The notes: generated by a model not told the origin, from the sequence alone. 64,000 nucleotides of DNA from an uncultured Roseovarius sp. (GCF_947259555.1 NZ_CAMYMD010000059.1:62001-126000), one strand, 5' to 3'. Shown: positions 18,026 to 28,451, counted from the first letter of the stretch. Numbers and translations are program-made.

Positions 18026-18922
18026 TCAGTAACGTTTCCGTGTCTCGAACCAGAGATTGAGGTAATTGGCCCCGAAAATCACGGCTGCGCCGATCAGGGT
18101 GAGGGCATCTATCGCCTCGCCATAGACCATGAGGCCGATCACCGCGATCAGCGGCAGGCGCAGGAAATCGACGGGTGTTATCACGGTGGCGGGCGCGATG
18201 GAGAGCGCGGTGGTCAGGCACACATGCGCCATCAGCCCGGCGCAGCCGATCACGATCAGCCACGGGGCCGAGGCGGGCGAGGGCAGGGCGATATCGCCGT
18301 CAATTCCGGCGCACACCAAGCCGAATACGATTTGTGTGCCGGTCATCCAGAAGAGGATGCAGGTCAGCGTCTCGGTGCGGGTCAACCGTTTGGTCGCGAG
18401 AATGGAGCCTGCAAAGCCGATGGCGGCGGCGGCGGCGGCGAGTGTGCCTGCGTTGATCGTGTCCGGGCTGGGGCGGGCGACGATCAGGATGCCGGTAAAG
18501 CCTATGATAGCGGCCAGCGCGCGCACCTTTGTCATCCGTTCGCCCAAGATGAGTGGTGACAGCACCAGCACCCAGAGCGGCGAGGTAAATTCGAGTGCGA
18601 AGACCTGTGCCAGCGGGATCATTGTGATGGCGTAGAACCACAGGTTCTGGCCGGTGAAATGGCTGATATTGCGGATGAGATGCAGACCCGGCGAGCGGGT
18701 GGTGATACTGCGCGAATGGCCGGTGAGACGAGCCACGGTCAGCACGAGGACAAAGCCGACGATGCTGCGATACATCATGATCTCGAATGTATCGAGCTCG
18801 AAGCTGACGGCGCGGCCCGCCACCGCCATCGAGGAAAAGGACACCACAGCGCCCAGCATCCAGAGGCCCGCGCGCAGTACACTGCGTGGATCGGTGCTTG
18901 GTGGGGCCGGCGCGAGGGTCAT
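18026..18922 (-). CDS. EamA-family (DMT superfamily) transporter
   Basis: A 298-residue membrane protein with ten predicted helices in two EamA repeats (first ends near LVLSPLILGERM, second near VIGLMVYGEAID). EamA proteins export metabolites such as amino acids or nucleosides; the substrate is not evident. The start at 18922 overlaps the stop of the monooxygenase gene by ATGA, so it is co-translated with it. Confidence 0.85.
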   Translation of the reverse strand: MTLAPAPPSTDPRSVLRAGLWMLGAVVSFSSMAVAGRAVSFELDTFEIMMYRSIVGFVLVLTVARLTGHSRSITTRSPGLHLIRNISHFTGQNLWFYAITMIPLAQVFALEFTSPLWVLVLSPLILGERMTKVRALAAIIGFTGILIVARPSPDTINAGTLAAAAAAIGFAGSILATKRLTRTETLTCILFWMTGTQIVFGLVCAGIDGDIALPSPASAPWLIVIGCAGLMAHVCLTTALSIAPATVITPVDFLRLPLIAVIGLMVYGEAIDALTLIGAAVIFGANYLNLWFETRKRY

Positions 18923-19197
18923 TCCGTGGACCGCCTGAAGTCGCGAGTCATGTGTCCGGTGATTTTCCACCAGTCAGAGGAAGGGGTACGGTCTTGATGG
19001 ATCTCGAAGGCGCTGGCATCGGCAAAAAGTTCGCGGACAGTGAAGACGCCCGGCGCGGTCTCGGATATCTCAAAGGCGATACAGCCAGGTTCTGCCCGCG
19101 TCAGGCGGATGTGCTCTGGCAGGGCGCTGCGCACCGCCTCGGCCTCGTCCGGTGCGCAGCGCATGGTGCCGGTGAGCCGGATCATGTGCGCCACCAC
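18919..19197 (-). CDS. Antibiotic-biosynthesis-monooxygenase (ABM) domain protein
   Basis: A 92-residue single ABM domain (dimeric alpha-beta barrel). The pattern RLTRAEPGCIAFEISE followed by ELFADASAFEIHQ is typical, as in YgiN and related quinone or heme-interacting enzymes. Its role here is unknown. It overlaps the FkbM gene by 16 bp and the transporter gene by 4 bp in one operon. Confidence 0.8.
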   Translation of the reverse strand: MVAHMIRLTGTMRCAPDEAEAVRSALPEHIRLTRAEPGCIAFEISETAPGVFTVRELFADASAFEIHQDRTPSSDWWKITGHMTRDFRRSTE

Positions 19198-20009
19198 ATC
19201 TCTGGCATGATGAGCTCGGGGTTGGCGGGCACGTTCCTGTGATCATCCGGGTGGGGCAGGGTGATGGGTCCGCTGGCCACCATAGCGGCCAAGCGGTCTC
19301 GGCGCAGATACGTGGCTTCAAAAACTCTTGGAATGGCCGCATCACGGTACTGCGCGATGCCGCAACAATTGTTGGGATGCAGGTGCACCAGCGCGAAGTC
19401 TCGATGCAATTTGGCGAACATGGCACGGATCAGGGGCAGGCTGTAACGCTCAAAAACACGTTCCATGCCATGGAACTCGATCACCATGATCCGAAATCGC
19501 CGCAACAGCGCCGAGTCACTCTCGATCAGCACATCGAATTCCGCGCCCTCGATATCCATCTGCAAGAGCAGATCGTCGTCGCGCGTCTCTTCAAGCTTGT
19601 CCAAAACCCATGCAGAGAGCGTCGTAAATGTGGCGTCACAATGGGTACCAAGAAACTTGCGATCAAATTCGAACATCGGATTTTGCAGAGGGGCTGTTTC
19701 GACGCTGGCATCGGCCAGATAAGATCGGATGCCGTAATCGCGCGCGATCTGATCCTCGAAATCGGCAGTCGTGGACACGCCCGGCGAAAAACAATGTCGG
19801 ATACCCGACAGGTCGTCAGGCAGCAGGTACCCACCATCCCCCTTGCCCCCGATACGGATCAGGGGCACGTGGGCGATACTGTTCCGCATCTCGGCTGCAA
19901 AAGCGTGAACTGCGTCGCGCGAGGCCGCGCCGCGCATCAGTCTTGCGCGCGCGAGGTGCGCGGACTTGGCCCCGCGTTCGAGGTATTTGAGGCCGTCTCG
20001 CAGGCCCAT
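19182..20009 (-). CDS. FkbM-family methyltransferase
   Basis: A 275-residue protein with the FkbM pattern: a glycine-rich binding region around RIGGKGDGGYLLP, an acidic segment LLLQMDIEGAEFDVL and the following IMVIEFHGME. FkbM enzymes methylate hydroxyl groups of sugars or secondary metabolites using S-adenosylmethionine. The ATG at 20009 has GAGGGG upstream. It heads the FkbM-ABM-EamA operon, perhaps making and exporting a small modified compound (inference). Confidence 0.78.
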   Translation of the reverse strand: MGLRDGLKYLERGAKSAHLARARLMRGAASRDAVHAFAAEMRNSIAHVPLIRIGGKGDGGYLLPDDLSGIRHCFSPGVSTTADFEDQIARDYGIRSYLADASVETAPLQNPMFEFDRKFLGTHCDATFTTLSAWVLDKLEETRDDDLLLQMDIEGAEFDVLIESDSALLRRFRIMVIEFHGMERVFERYSLPLIRAMFAKLHRDFALVHLHPNNCCGIAQYRDAAIPRVFEATYLRRDRLAAMVASGPITLPHPDDHRNVPANPELIMPEMWWRT

Positions 20010-20031
20010 CAACGGCCCCTCATGCTCTCGA

Positions 20032-21603
20032 TCACTCCCATTCGATGGTGCCGGGTGGCTTCGAGGTGATGTCGTAGGTCACGCGGTTGATGCCCTTGAC
20101 CTCGTTGATGATGCGGGTCGCAGTCTCTCCGAGGAAATCGTGGTTGAACGGGTAGTAATCCGCCGTCATGCCGTCGACGCTCGTCACTGCGCGCAGGGCG
20201 CAGGCGAAATCATAGGTGCGCCCGTCGCCCATCACGCCGACGGTGCGCACCGGCAGGATGGCGACGAAGGCCTGCCAGATCTCGTCATAGAGGCCGTGCT
20301 TGCGAATCTGGTCGATATAGACCGCGTCGGCCTTGCGCAGGATGTCGAGTTTCTCGCGGGTGATCTCGCCGGGGCAGCGGATGGCGAGGCCGGGGCCGGG
20401 GAAGGGGTGACGTCCGATGAAGCTGTCGGGCAGGCCCAACTCGCGGCCCAGGGCGCGGACCTCGTCCTTGAAGAGTTCGCGCAATGGTTCGACGAGTTTC
20501 AGGCCCATCTTCTCGGGCAGGCCGCCGACATTGTGATGCGACTTGATCGTGACCGAGGGACCGCCCGAGAAGCTGACGCTTTCGATCACGTCGGGGTAGA
20601 GCGTGCCCTGCGCGAGGAATTCCGCGCCCTCGATCTCGTTGGCGTGTTTCTGGAACACGTCGATGAACAGACGTCCGATGATCTTTCTCTTGGTTTCCGG
20701 GTCACTTACGCCGTCAAGCTCACCCAAAAACAGCTCTGATTCATCTGCATGGATCAACGGGATATTGTAGTGGTCGCGGAACATCGAGACCACTTCGACC
20801 GCCTCGTTCTGGCGCAGCAGGCCGTGATCGACGAACACGCAGGTGAGCTGATCGCCGATCGCCTCGTGCAGCAGGACCGCCGCGACCGAGGAATCGACGC
20901 CACCGGAGAGGCCGCAAATGACCGGGCTGTCGCCGACCTGCGCGCGGATCTTGGCAATCGCCTCTTCGCGATAGGCGCCCATGGTCCAGTCGCCCTTGAA
21001 CCCCGCGAGTTTCACGAAATTCTCGTAGAGCCGTTTGCCGTCGGGGGTGTGGTGGACCTCGGGGTGGAACTGCACCGCGTAGTAGCGCCGCGCGCGGTCG
21101 GCGGTCATCGCGAAAGGCGCGCCCGGCGAGGTGCCCAGAACCTCGAATCCCGGTGCGATTTCAGAGACATGGTCGCCGTGGCTCATCCAGACCTGCGCGC
21201 GGCCCGCGTCATCCGCGAACCAGCCTTCGATCAATTCGCTTTCGAGCCCGGTGGGTGCCACATAGGCGCGGCCGAATTCGGCGGTGGCGTGTTCGCCTGC
21301 CTCGACCTTGCCGCCCAGATCCTGCATCATGACCTGCTGGCCATAGCAGATGCCCAAGATCGGCACGCCGAGGTCATAGGCGGCCTGCGGCGGGCGCGGG
21401 CTGCCGTCGCGGGTCACGCTGTCTGGACCACCCGAGAAGATGATCGCGCGGGGCGCGATCTCTTGCAAGAGCGCGTCGGTCACGTTCTGATAGGGGTGGA
21501 TTTCGCAATAGACGTTCAACTCGCGCAGGCGGCGCGCGATCAGCTGCGTTACCTGGCTGCCGAAGTCGATGATCAGGAGGCGGTCATGGGATATCTGGCT
21601 CAT
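20032..21603 (-). CDS. guaA: GMP synthase (glutamine-hydrolysing)
   Basis: A 523-residue two-domain enzyme converting XMP to GMP. Residues 1-205 are the class I glutamine amidotransferase with nucleophile in GICYGQQ and histidine in VQFHPEV. Residues about 215-400 are the PP-loop ATP pyrophosphatase ([12 protein letters not shown]), and the rest is the dimerisation domain ending in KPPGTIEWE, the invariant C-terminus. The start at 21603 ([17 protein letters not shown]) is the conserved one. Confidence 0.97.
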   Translation of the reverse strand: MSQISHDRLLIIDFGSQVTQLIARRLRELNVYCEIHPYQNVTDALLQEIAPRAIIFSGGPDSVTRDGSPRPPQAAYDLGVPILGICYGQQVMMQDLGGKVEAGEHATAEFGRAYVAPTGLESELIEGWFADDAGRAQVWMSHGDHVSEIAPGFEVLGTSPGAPFAMTADRARRYYAVQFHPEVHHTPDGKRLYENFVKLAGFKGDWTMGAYREEAIAKIRAQVGDSPVICGLSGGVDSSVAAVLLHEAIGDQLTCVFVDHGLLRQNEAVEVVSMFRDHYNIPLIHADESELFLGELDGVSDPETKRKIIGRLFIDVFQKHANEIEGAEFLAQGTLYPDVIESVSFSGGPSVTIKSHHNVGGLPEKMGLKLVEPLRELFKDEVRALGRELGLPDSFIGRHPFPGPGLAIRCPGEITREKLDILRKADAVYIDQIRKHGLYDEIWQAFVAILPVRTVGVMGDGRTYDFACALRAVTSVDGMTADYYPFNHDFLGETATRIINEVKGINRVTYDITSKPPGTIEWE

Positions 21604-21662
21604 GCGCTGCCTAGTAGAACGCGCGCCGCATCTGCGCAAGAGAAAGCGGCGCGCGGGCGGTG

Positions 21663-22928
21663 TCACCAGCGATAGCTGAGCCCGGTCGCGATCTCGTGCT
21701 GCTTCATGCGGATGCGCACATCTTGCGGGGCCCCGGTCAGCGCCGGGTTGTTGCCCGAGACGCTGTTGGAGAAGGCATGCGTGTAGGAAAAGGTAAAGGC
21801 CCAGCGGTCATTGATCCGGTAGGTGCCGCCCGCCGAGAGGTGCCATTGCGGGGTTGCGGGGGCGATGGTGTTGATCACCACGTCGCCGGAATTGCCGATG
21901 AACTCGGTCGAGTAGCTGACGCCGCTGCGCAGGGTCAGTTGGTCGGAGGTGCGCCAGATCGCGGCGAGCCGCCAGACATCGACATCCTGCCAGCCGAAGC
22001 CGACGCCGTTCGCGCCACCCAGAGGGCCGCCCGGAGGGGCGCTGGAATTGGCGATGGCATCGACCCCGCCGTAAAAGATGCGCTGGTATTCGGCGGTGAT
22101 GGTCCAGTCGGGGGCTGCGCGGGGGGTGTAGGCCGCGCCGAGGGTGAGCATCGCGGGAATGTCGAATTCGCCGCCATCGGCGAAGAGGCCCTTGTAGCGG
22201 CTGAATTCGGACATCTGGATCTTGTTGCGATAGGCCGCGCCGAGCGTCCATTCGTCGCTGGCCTCAAAGAGCAGGCCGAGGTTGAGGCCGAGGCCGGTCG
22301 ACCAGTCATGGCCGCGATTGGTGACATCGCCGGGGGCGACCGAGAGGCCGGAAAAGGCCTGCAAACCTTGTGCCTTGAAGCGTTGCACGGCGAGGATGGG
22401 CGAGATCCCGAACGTGAGCCGGTCGCTGACCTGCCGTGCGTAGTTGACGGTGATGAAGGCCTGTTCGAGGTTGACGCCCACGGGCGACGAACCGGCCCCG
22501 AGACCGGCAAAGAAATTGGTGTTGAACTCGGTGTTCATGCCGCCATTGGCGAAGACGAACACTCCGAGCGACGAGCGGTCATCCAGCGCCCAGTTGGCGC
22601 CGCCGCAGGGGATGAAGAAGACGTCGTTTTCGCTGGAATGGGTGCCGGGGGTCAGGGGGCCGCCGGGTTGAATGCGCACGTCGCGATTGGGCGCGAAGGT
22701 GGTCAGGCAGAACCCGGCGCTGTTGCCGACCTTGACGCCGGTGGCGGGGTTCTGCGCCATGCCCAGAACGCCGGTCGGCACCGCGACGCCCGCGCCCGCC
22801 ATGCCCTTGGACTTGCCGCCATAGCCGTTGGCGAAATAGCCGTTGGTGGCCTGTGCCGGTGCGGCGAGCAAAGCCCCGCCGACCAGAACGCTGGCCAACC
22901 AACGCAATTTGCTTGTCGATCTCATCAT
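21663..22928 (-). CDS. Outer membrane transport protein, OmpP1/FadL/TodX family (second)
   Basis: A 421-residue beta-barrel with signal peptide ([19 protein letters not shown]). The mature N-terminus [21 protein letters not shown] is the FadL hatch-region signature. It ends in an aromatic residue (TGLSYRW) for BAM-dependent insertion. It probably imports long-chain fatty acids or other hydrophobic compounds. It is more typical of FadL than the paralogue at 16769-17887. It is monocistronic; a GC-rich inverted repeat between it and guaA (about 21618-21656) may act as a terminator. Confidence 0.9.
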   Translation of the reverse strand: MMRSTSKLRWLASVLVGGALLAAPAQATNGYFANGYGGKSKGMAGAGVAVPTGVLGMAQNPATGVKVGNSAGFCLTTFAPNRDVRIQPGGPLTPGTHSSENDVFFIPCGGANWALDDRSSLGVFVFANGGMNTEFNTNFFAGLGAGSSPVGVNLEQAFITVNYARQVSDRLTFGISPILAVQRFKAQGLQAFSGLSVAPGDVTNRGHDWSTGLGLNLGLLFEASDEWTLGAAYRNKIQMSEFSRYKGLFADGGEFDIPAMLTLGAAYTPRAAPDWTITAEYQRIFYGGVDAIANSSAPPGGPLGGANGVGFGWQDVDVWRLAAIWRTSDQLTLRSGVSYSTEFIGNSGDVVINTIAPATPQWHLSAGGTYRINDRWAFTFSYTHAFSNSVSGNNPALTGAPQDVRIRMKQHEIATGLSYRW

Positions 22929-23249
22929 GTTGTCCCTTCATCGCACCGTGCGGCGTTCGCCGCGTCTTTCAAGTTTTATCGGGCTTTGCCAGAACCACAT
23001 GGATCAACCGGGAAAACCGAACATCGCGAGAGTCATATTGCATTCCGGGAATGTGATTTGCCGTACACTTTTTCGTGTTCGGCCGGTCAGGGCCTCTGCG
23101 TCGCATCGACTGGCCATTCGTGTCGCTTTTCCCCCGCAATCGCCGGAATCCTTGCCTGTCAAGCTCAGTCAAACAGGTATGACGTGAAAATACCTGCCAT
23201 TTGGCGGGAGCAAGGGCTATCGCAATTGACCACATAAAAGGGTGCAACC
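22929..23249. promoter_or_regulatory. Divergent intergenic region with inverted repeat CAGGTAT/ATACCTG
   Basis: This 321-bp gap separates the FadL gene from mttB. Its most visible element is an inverted repeat CAGGTAT (23174-23180) and ATACCTG (23190-23196) with 9 bp between, placed 54 bp before the mttB start. Similar GGTA/TACC repeats occur at 60561-60581 and 60719-60739. No gene was found in it. Confidence 0.45.
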
Positions 23250-24797
23250 ATGTCAGAAGCAGCAGCGCGCAGCAGACGAACCCGGGGCGGCGGCGGGGCC
23301 GCGCGACGTGCCGAGCGCACTGCCGTCAGCGTCGAGACCGCGCGCTATATCGAACGCAACATTCCCAATTTCGAGGTTCTGAGCGAAGAGGCACTTGATA
23401 TCATCGAGGCGAATGCCGAGACGATCCTCGAAGAGGTTGGCGTGAATTTCGTACAGAATCCGGCGGCGTTGCAGCGTTGGCGCGATGCGGGTGCGGATGT
23501 TACCGGAGAGCGGGTGCGCATTCCGCGCGGCCTTGCACGGCAGCTGTGTTCGACCGCGCCATCGCGCATCACGCAGCACGCCCGCAACCCCGAGCGCACG
23601 GTAGAGATCGGCGGCAACACGCTGGTCTGCGCCCCGGTCTATGGCCCGCCCTTCGTGCGCGATATCGAGGGTGGCCGCCGTTACGCGACGATGGACGACT
23701 TCCGCAAGTTCGTGAAGCTGGGCTATATGTCCAAATGGCTGCATCATTCCGGGGGAACCGTCTGCGAGCCAACGGATATCCCGGTCAACAAGCGCCACCT
23801 CGATATGCTGCTTGCGCACATGACACTGTCGGACAAGCCGTTCATGGGCTCGGTGACAGAGCCCAGCCGCGCGCAGGACAGCGTGGAGATGTGCAACATC
23901 CTCTTCGGGTCGGAGTTCGTGCAGGACAACACGGTGATGACCTCGTTGATCAACGTCAACTCGCCGATGACTTTTGATGATGTCATGATGGGTGCGCTTG
24001 AGGTTTATGCCGCCAACAATCAGGCCTGCATTATCTCACCGTTCATCGTGGGCGGTGCGATGGCACCCGTCTCGGTCGCGGGCACACTCACGCAGGTGCT
24101 TGCCGAAGTGCTCGCTGGCATCGCTTACAGCCAGTTGGTGCGCCCCGGCGCCCCGGTCATTTTCGGCACCTTCGTCACGTCGATCGACATGAACTCGGGC
24201 GCGCCCACCTTCGGCACACCAGAGGCCGCGCATATCACTTATGGTGCGGGGCAATTGGCACGTCGTCTGGGGCTGCCATTTCGGTCGTCCGGCTCGTTCA
24301 ACGGCTCCAAGCTGCCCGATGCCCAAGCCGGATACGAGACCGCCAACAGCCTCAATGTCGGGCTGCTCGCCGGGGTCAACTTCATGCTGCATTCCTGCGG
24401 CTGGCTCGAAGGTGGCCTCGTGTCGTCCTTCGAGAAATTCGTGATGGACGCCGATCAGTTGGGCACATTGCATCACCTTGCCCGGGGTGTTCAGGTCGAC
24501 GAGGAGGCGCAGGCGATGGACGCCATCCGCGAGGTGGGTCCGGGCGGCCATTATCTGGGCTGTGCGCATACCCAGGCGAATTTCAAGAACGCGTTCTGGC
24601 GTTCGAACCTGTTTGACTACAAGCCGTTCGAGACATGGTCTGAAGAAGGTGAACGCGACACCATGATGCTGGCCAATGCACGGGTCAAGAAACTGCTGGG
24701 TGACTACCAGCAGCCTGCACTTGATCCCGGTATTGCCGAGGCTCTCGAGGCCTATGTCGCCAAGCGCAAGGCAGAGATGCCGGACGCGTTCAGCTAA
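23250..24797 (+). CDS. Trimethylamine methyltransferase (MttB) family protein, non-pyrrolysine
   Basis: A 515-residue TIM-barrel corrinoid methyltransferase of the MttB superfamily (blocks GGNTLVCAPVYGPPFVRD and SFEKFVMDADQLG). No in-frame TAG exists, so it lacks pyrrolysine and is unlikely to use trimethylamine; relatives demethylate glycine betaine, carnitine or proline betaine. No corrinoid protein or reactivase gene is adjacent, so partners must be elsewhere. It starts with an unusually basic tail (RSRRTRGGGGAARRAER). AAAAGGG precedes the ATG, and a strong terminator follows. Confidence 0.88.
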   Translation: MSEAAARSRRTRGGGGAARRAERTAVSVETARYIERNIPNFEVLSEEALDIIEANAETILEEVGVNFVQNPAALQRWRDAGADVTGERVRIPRGLARQLCSTAPSRITQHARNPERTVEIGGNTLVCAPVYGPPFVRDIEGGRRYATMDDFRKFVKLGYMSKWLHHSGGTVCEPTDIPVNKRHLDMLLAHMTLSDKPFMGSVTEPSRAQDSVEMCNILFGSEFVQDNTVMTSLINVNSPMTFDDVMMGALEVYAANNQACIISPFIVGGAMAPVSVAGTLTQVLAEVLAGIAYSQLVRPGAPVIFGTFVTSIDMNSGAPTFGTPEAAHITYGAGQLARRLGLPFRSSGSFNGSKLPDAQAGYETANSLNVGLLAGVNFMLHSCGWLEGGLVSSFEKFVMDADQLGTLHHLARGVQVDEEAQAMDAIREVGPGGHYLGCAHTQANFKNAFWRSNLFDYKPFETWSEEGERDTMMLANARVKKLLGDYQQPALDPGIAEALEAYVAKRKAEMPDAFS

Positions 24798-24814
24798 GCC
24801 ATTGTCGAAACCAG

Positions 24815-24854
24815 ACGCGCGCCGGGATACGTTCGCGGCGCGCGTTGGCTTTTT
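24815..24854 (+). terminator. Terminator of mttB-like gene
   Basis: Arms ACGCGCGCCG (24815-24824) and CGGCGCGCGT (24836-24845) are followed after a few bases by TTTTT (24850-24854). Confidence 0.7.
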
Positions 24855-25153
24855 CAGTCTCTCGAAAGGGCCGGAGCGATAGTGAGCTGCCGGGCCTCTC
24901 CCATCATGACAATCAATACGTCCACGTGCTGGGCCGGAGAGTAGGTGCTTGCCTGCTCAAGCCGATCACGTTCGAGCATCGCCTCCGTCTCGATCAGGCT
25001 CATCAGTGCCACCGCGCTGCGGGGCAGGGTGCCGTCGCCGATATGGCGGCGCAGATGTATGTCGCGTCGATAGTCATCGAGTCCGATGCGTGCCGCGCGG
25101 ATCAAGAGCGGCGGGCGGTGCAGCGCTCTGAGTGTGCCAAGGATATCATGCAT
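24854..25153 (-). CDS. DUF6477 family protein
   Basis: A 99-residue protein (MHDILGTLRALHRPPLLIRAAR...). It has the short basic sequence typical of DUF6477, a Rhodobacteraceae family without known function. The start at 25153 fits the family; frames reaching further upstream run into AT-rich non-coding DNA. It is divergent from the DUF6456 gene across a 236-bp AT-rich region that carries two DnaA boxes. Confidence 0.7.
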   Translation of the reverse strand: MHDILGTLRALHRPPLLIRAARIGLDDYRRDIHLRRHIGDGTLPRSAVALMSLIETEAMLERDRLEQASTYSPAQHVDVLIVMMGEARQLTIAPALSRD

Positions 25154-25317
25154 TATGGGCTCCCGTGTTTGTGCGGATCTTGGTCGCACGGTTTCGGGGC
25201 CTGTTGCGTGGTTGTCGCAAAGGGCGCGCGCAGTGCTTTGAGTTTGTTTACTACTTGTCAACAAAGGTTGCTTTACTGGAAACAATTAACGAACCGGTAA
25301 TATTTGCACGTTTAAGT

Positions 25318-25338
25318 TGTGGATAACTCTGTGGATAA
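25318..25338 (-). promoter_or_regulatory. Two perfect DnaA boxes in tandem
   Basis: TGTGGATAA occurs at 25318-25326 and again at 25330-25338; both are the exact complement of the consensus DnaA box TTATCCACA, 12 bp start to start, in an AT-rich region 52 bp before the DUF6456 gene. Two exact boxes so close together are unlikely by chance. They may mark a DnaA-regulated promoter or a DnaA-titration site. Confidence 0.6.
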
Positions 25339-25389
25339 GGTGCCGTATCGCAATCCGGTACTGTATGTTCGTAACTTGGGGGACTGACG

Positions 25390-26499
25390 ATGCGCGAGGG
25401 GTATGCGATCAAATCCGATTGGCAAGAGGTCCCATCTTGGGTGCCTGAGGCGGCCCTGCATTATCTTGCCCATACCGAGACAGGCACGCCCATTCGGGCA
25501 CTTGCGAGGCGGGCAGGGCGGCATGCCTCCACTGTGATGCGTCAGATTCGCGCCTTCGAGACCCGGCGCGATGACCTTTTGGTTGACGAGGCGCTTCGGC
25601 GTCTCGGTCAGCGCGTTATCCATGACACGGCACCCGGTTCTCCTGCCAAGGAGCCCCCGATGACGTCCCAGACAAACCTTTCAGACCCACAGGATGGAAC
25701 CCTTACCGAAAACCGTCTCAAATCCGAGGCACGGCGGGTCTTGCGCCGGTTGTGCGAGACCGGTTCGGTCTTGGCCGTTTCCGCCGCGATGGACAAAGCG
25801 ATCGTCGTGCGGGGTACGACGTCCGACCAACCGTCGCGCACCGCCGTTGTCGAGCGCGAAGTGGCAGAGGCCCTGGCGCTCAAGGGGTGGATCGCCTGCG
25901 ATCACCCTGGGCGGATTTCGCGCTATCACATCACGGGCGCCGGGCGTAACGCCTTGGGGCTCATGCTGGCCGAGGCGGAAAATAATGCCAGCGGTCTCGG
26001 CGATGCACAAATCGTGATGTCCGGACGTGACGACCCGCGTGAGCATGGCGTGAGCCGCGTGCGCTACGGGTTGGCAGAGTCACCTTTGATCGCCTTGGCC
26101 CGGCGTCGCGACAAGGATGGAAGCCGCTTTCTCTCGTCTGATCTGGTGCGTGCGGGAGAGCGGCTTCGCGAAGATTTCGAACTCGCTCACATGGCACCGC
26201 GTGTCACTCAGAACTGGGATCATTTCCTGACGCATGTCGACCAACCGGGCGGCGCGGGCCGTGCTACGGGCTTTGGGGCCGAAGCGGCGCGCGCGCGCGT
26301 CACCGGTGCGCTGCGTGATCTCGGACCGGGGCTTGGCGATGTCGTGCTGCGGTGCTGCTGTTATCTTGAGGGGCTGGAGCGGGCGGAAAAGAAAATGGGC
26401 TGGTCCGCGCGGTCTGGCAAAATCGTGTTGCGCATCGCCTTGCAGCGGCTCAAGCGCCACTACGAAGGCCTTGGTGACGCGGGCGGAATGATGGGTTAG
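25390..26499 (+). CDS. DUF6456 helix-turn-helix protein
   Basis: A 369-residue protein. An N-terminal helix-turn-helix-like part (residues about 20-60, [31 protein letters not shown]) precedes a second winged-helix-like segment ([25 protein letters not shown]) and a C-terminal DUF6456 domain with [25 protein letters not shown]. It is probably a DNA-binding protein restricted to this bacterial order; its target is unknown. Its promoter region holds two DnaA boxes, hinting at cell-cycle control. Its end overlaps the convergent VIT1-like gene by 4 bp. Confidence 0.72.
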   Translation: MREGYAIKSDWQEVPSWVPEAALHYLAHTETGTPIRALARRAGRHASTVMRQIRAFETRRDDLLVDEALRRLGQRVIHDTAPGSPAKEPPMTSQTNLSDPQDGTLTENRLKSEARRVLRRLCETGSVLAVSAAMDKAIVVRGTTSDQPSRTAVVEREVAEALALKGWIACDHPGRISRYHITGAGRNALGLMLAEAENNASGLGDAQIVMSGRDDPREHGVSRVRYGLAESPLIALARRRDKDGSRFLSSDLVRAGERLREDFELAHMAPRVTQNWDHFLTHVDQPGGAGRATGFGAEAARARVTGALRDLGPGLGDVVLRCCCYLEGLERAEKKMGWSARSGKIVLRIALQRLKRHYEGLGDAGGMMG

Positions 26500-27221
26500 G
26501 CCCCAACAACCACGCCCACCGTGAATGCGACAACGGCGCAAACCGTGCCGACAAGCACGGTTTCGCCCAGACTGCGCCAGAGTTGATGACCGGTCGCACT
26601 CCACCGCAAGAGCCCCAGCAGGATCAGCGCCAAAAGGGTGGCGACGATGGACATGCGTGTCGTCTCCTCTGTCGCATCGAACAGCATGTAGGGGATCAGC
26701 GGCACCACACCGAAGCATACGAAGGCGCCAAAGGTGAACAGGCCATTGCGCAACGGGCTCTCGGTTTCGGGCGCTGTGAGGCCGGTCGCGTGGCTCAGGA
26801 TCGTCTCGCTCATCAAATCAGGATGGCGCAGAAACGTGGTGGCGGTGGTCCTTGCCTCTTTGGCGCCGAGGCCGCGCGCCTGCAACAGGTTCGCCAGATG
26901 GGTGGCCTGTATGTCGGGAGTTTCGTGAATGGCGCGCAGTTCGTGGGCTTTTCTGGCCCTGTAAAGATCGTGCTGCGCACGCAGTGACAGGAATTCTCCG
27001 AGGCCCATGCTGACCGCATCCGCCAGCAAATTCGCCAGCCCAAAGAGCAGCACCGCCAGGCCGCCCACCTGTGCTACGCCCTCGGCCTGCGCACCGGCAA
27101 AGCCCGCAACGATGGCGAAGGTTGTTACGATCCCGTCCGTGCCACCAAAGACGATTTGCTTGAGAAACTCCTGTTTGTGACCCAGCCTGCTTTGGGTGAG
27201 CCCTTGGGCCTGCCTGTCCAT
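26496..27221 (-). CDS. VIT1/CCC1-family iron/manganese transporter
   Basis: A 241-residue membrane protein with five predicted helices. The first helices carry the family signature [19 protein letters not shown] and [13 protein letters not shown], and a cytoplasmic metal-binding loop lies between ([15 protein letters not shown]...). Such proteins move Fe(II) or Mn(II), usually for detoxification. It is divergent from oxyR (122 bp apart), which fits a link between iron and peroxide defence. Confidence 0.88.
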   Translation of the reverse strand: MDRQAQGLTQSRLGHKQEFLKQIVFGGTDGIVTTFAIVAGFAGAQAEGVAQVGGLAVLLFGLANLLADAVSMGLGEFLSLRAQHDLYRARKAHELRAIHETPDIQATHLANLLQARGLGAKEARTTATTFLRHPDLMSETILSHATGLTAPETESPLRNGLFTFGAFVCFGVVPLIPYMLFDATEETTRMSIVATLLALILLGLLRWSATGHQLWRSLGETVLVGTVCAVVAFTVGVVVGA

Positions 27222-27342
27222 TTGCGTATTCCGGTTCCCGTCTTATGTATCCAGCGGAGCATAAGGCGGCATATCGCACGCTGCAAAGCGGCTTTCTATA
27301 ATTCTATCTTGCGACTTTTGGCGAACGGGATAACTTTAGGGT

Positions 27343-28329
27343 ATGAGCGTTACCTTCAGGCAGCTTCACTATTTCAAGGCGCTCGCGGAACAGCGCAATT
27401 TCGGGCGTGCGGCAGAGATGGTCAACATTTCGCAACCCGCCCTTTCGGTGCAGATCAAGGAGCTTGAAACGCTTTTGGGCGACAAGTTGGTCGAGCGACG
27501 GGCGCGGGATGTGGTGCTCACCCCGTTCGGGCGGCTGATACTTGAGCACGCGACGCGTGTGCTACAGGACGTGCAGGCCCTGACCGAGGCCGCGCGATGG
27601 CAGGGCGGGCTGGCCGGGCGGCTCTCGCTCGGGATCATTCCAACCATTGCGCCCTATATCCTTCCGGGAGTTCTGGAAGCGTTGCGCAGTCGCGACATTT
27701 CGCTTGATGTGCAAGTGCGTGAGGCAAAGACCGATCAGCTCATTGCAGATATCCAGAACGGTCAGTTGGACGCGGCGATCATGGCGCACCCCGTGGCGGC
27801 GGAGGGGCTCAGTGAGCGGTTGCTGTTCGAGGACCGGTTCTTGCTCGCGGGTACGGTCGCCCGCCTCGCGGCCCTCGGGCAGGGGGCAGAGGCGCTGCGA
27901 CCGACCAGTCTGGCACAGACGCCGCTGCTATTGCTGGAAGACGGGCATTGCCTGACAGAGCAAGCGCTTGAGGTTTGCGGGCGCGGGCGCGGACATGCGC
28001 AGATTGACATGGGCGCATCTTCGCTTGGTACCTTGTCGCGATTGGTTGCTGCGGGCTTTGGCCTGACCCTCATGCCCGAGATTGCGGCGACGACCGAGTT
28101 GCGCGCGGCATCCGGTATTAAATTGAGGCGCTTTGCCCCGCCCGAACCCGCGCGGCAGATTGTCCTGGCGCGCCGCAAGAGCACGCATGACGAGGTGTGG
28201 TTCGAAAAGCTCGCCGAGATTCTGAAAGCGGTGGGCCAGGACATGATCGACGAGGCGCGCCACACGCAGCCAGGGATGCGGCCTGCGCCACAGACAGCGC
28301 AGGCCACCACTCAAAAGGACACTCGCTAA
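27343..28329 (+). CDS. oxyR: Hydrogen-peroxide-responsive LysR regulator OxyR
   Basis: A 328-residue LysR protein. The HTH is in residues 1-60 (RNFGRAAEMVNISQPALSVQIKELE). The effector domain contains LLLLEDGHCLTEQALEVC, where cysteines 203 and 212 match the redox pair of OxyR, separated by eight residues as in E. coli. It should activate peroxide-defence genes on oxidation. It is divergent from the VIT1-like transporter gene, a plausible target. Confidence 0.92.
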   Translation: MSVTFRQLHYFKALAEQRNFGRAAEMVNISQPALSVQIKELETLLGDKLVERRARDVVLTPFGRLILEHATRVLQDVQALTEAARWQGGLAGRLSLGIIPTIAPYILPGVLEALRSRDISLDVQVREAKTDQLIADIQNGQLDAAIMAHPVAAEGLSERLLFEDRFLLAGTVARLAALGQGAEALRPTSLAQTPLLLLEDGHCLTEQALEVCGRGRGHAQIDMGASSLGTLSRLVAAGFGLTLMPEIAATTELRAASGIKLRRFAPPEPARQIVLARRKSTHDEVWFEKLAEILKAVGQDMIDEARHTQPGMRPAPQTAQATTQKDTR

Positions 28330-28451
28330 ATGCGATGGCCACTCGTTACGCTTTATGCACTGGCCGGGATGCGGCGTTGCGCAACTGGTACTTTCCATCG
28401 CTATGACTTATAATAGGTAAGAGTTATCAAACCATTCGCGGGGAAAAATTC

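Noticed and set aside
23250-24797. Pyrrolysine-containing trimethylamine methyltransferase
   Set aside because: The frame has no internal TAG and ends with TAA, so it is the non-pyrrolysine type.
25318-25338. Chromosomal replication origin at the twin DnaA boxes
   Set aside because: Only two boxes are present, without the further boxes, AT-rich unwinding element and neighbour genes expected of an origin; kept only as a DnaA-linked site.
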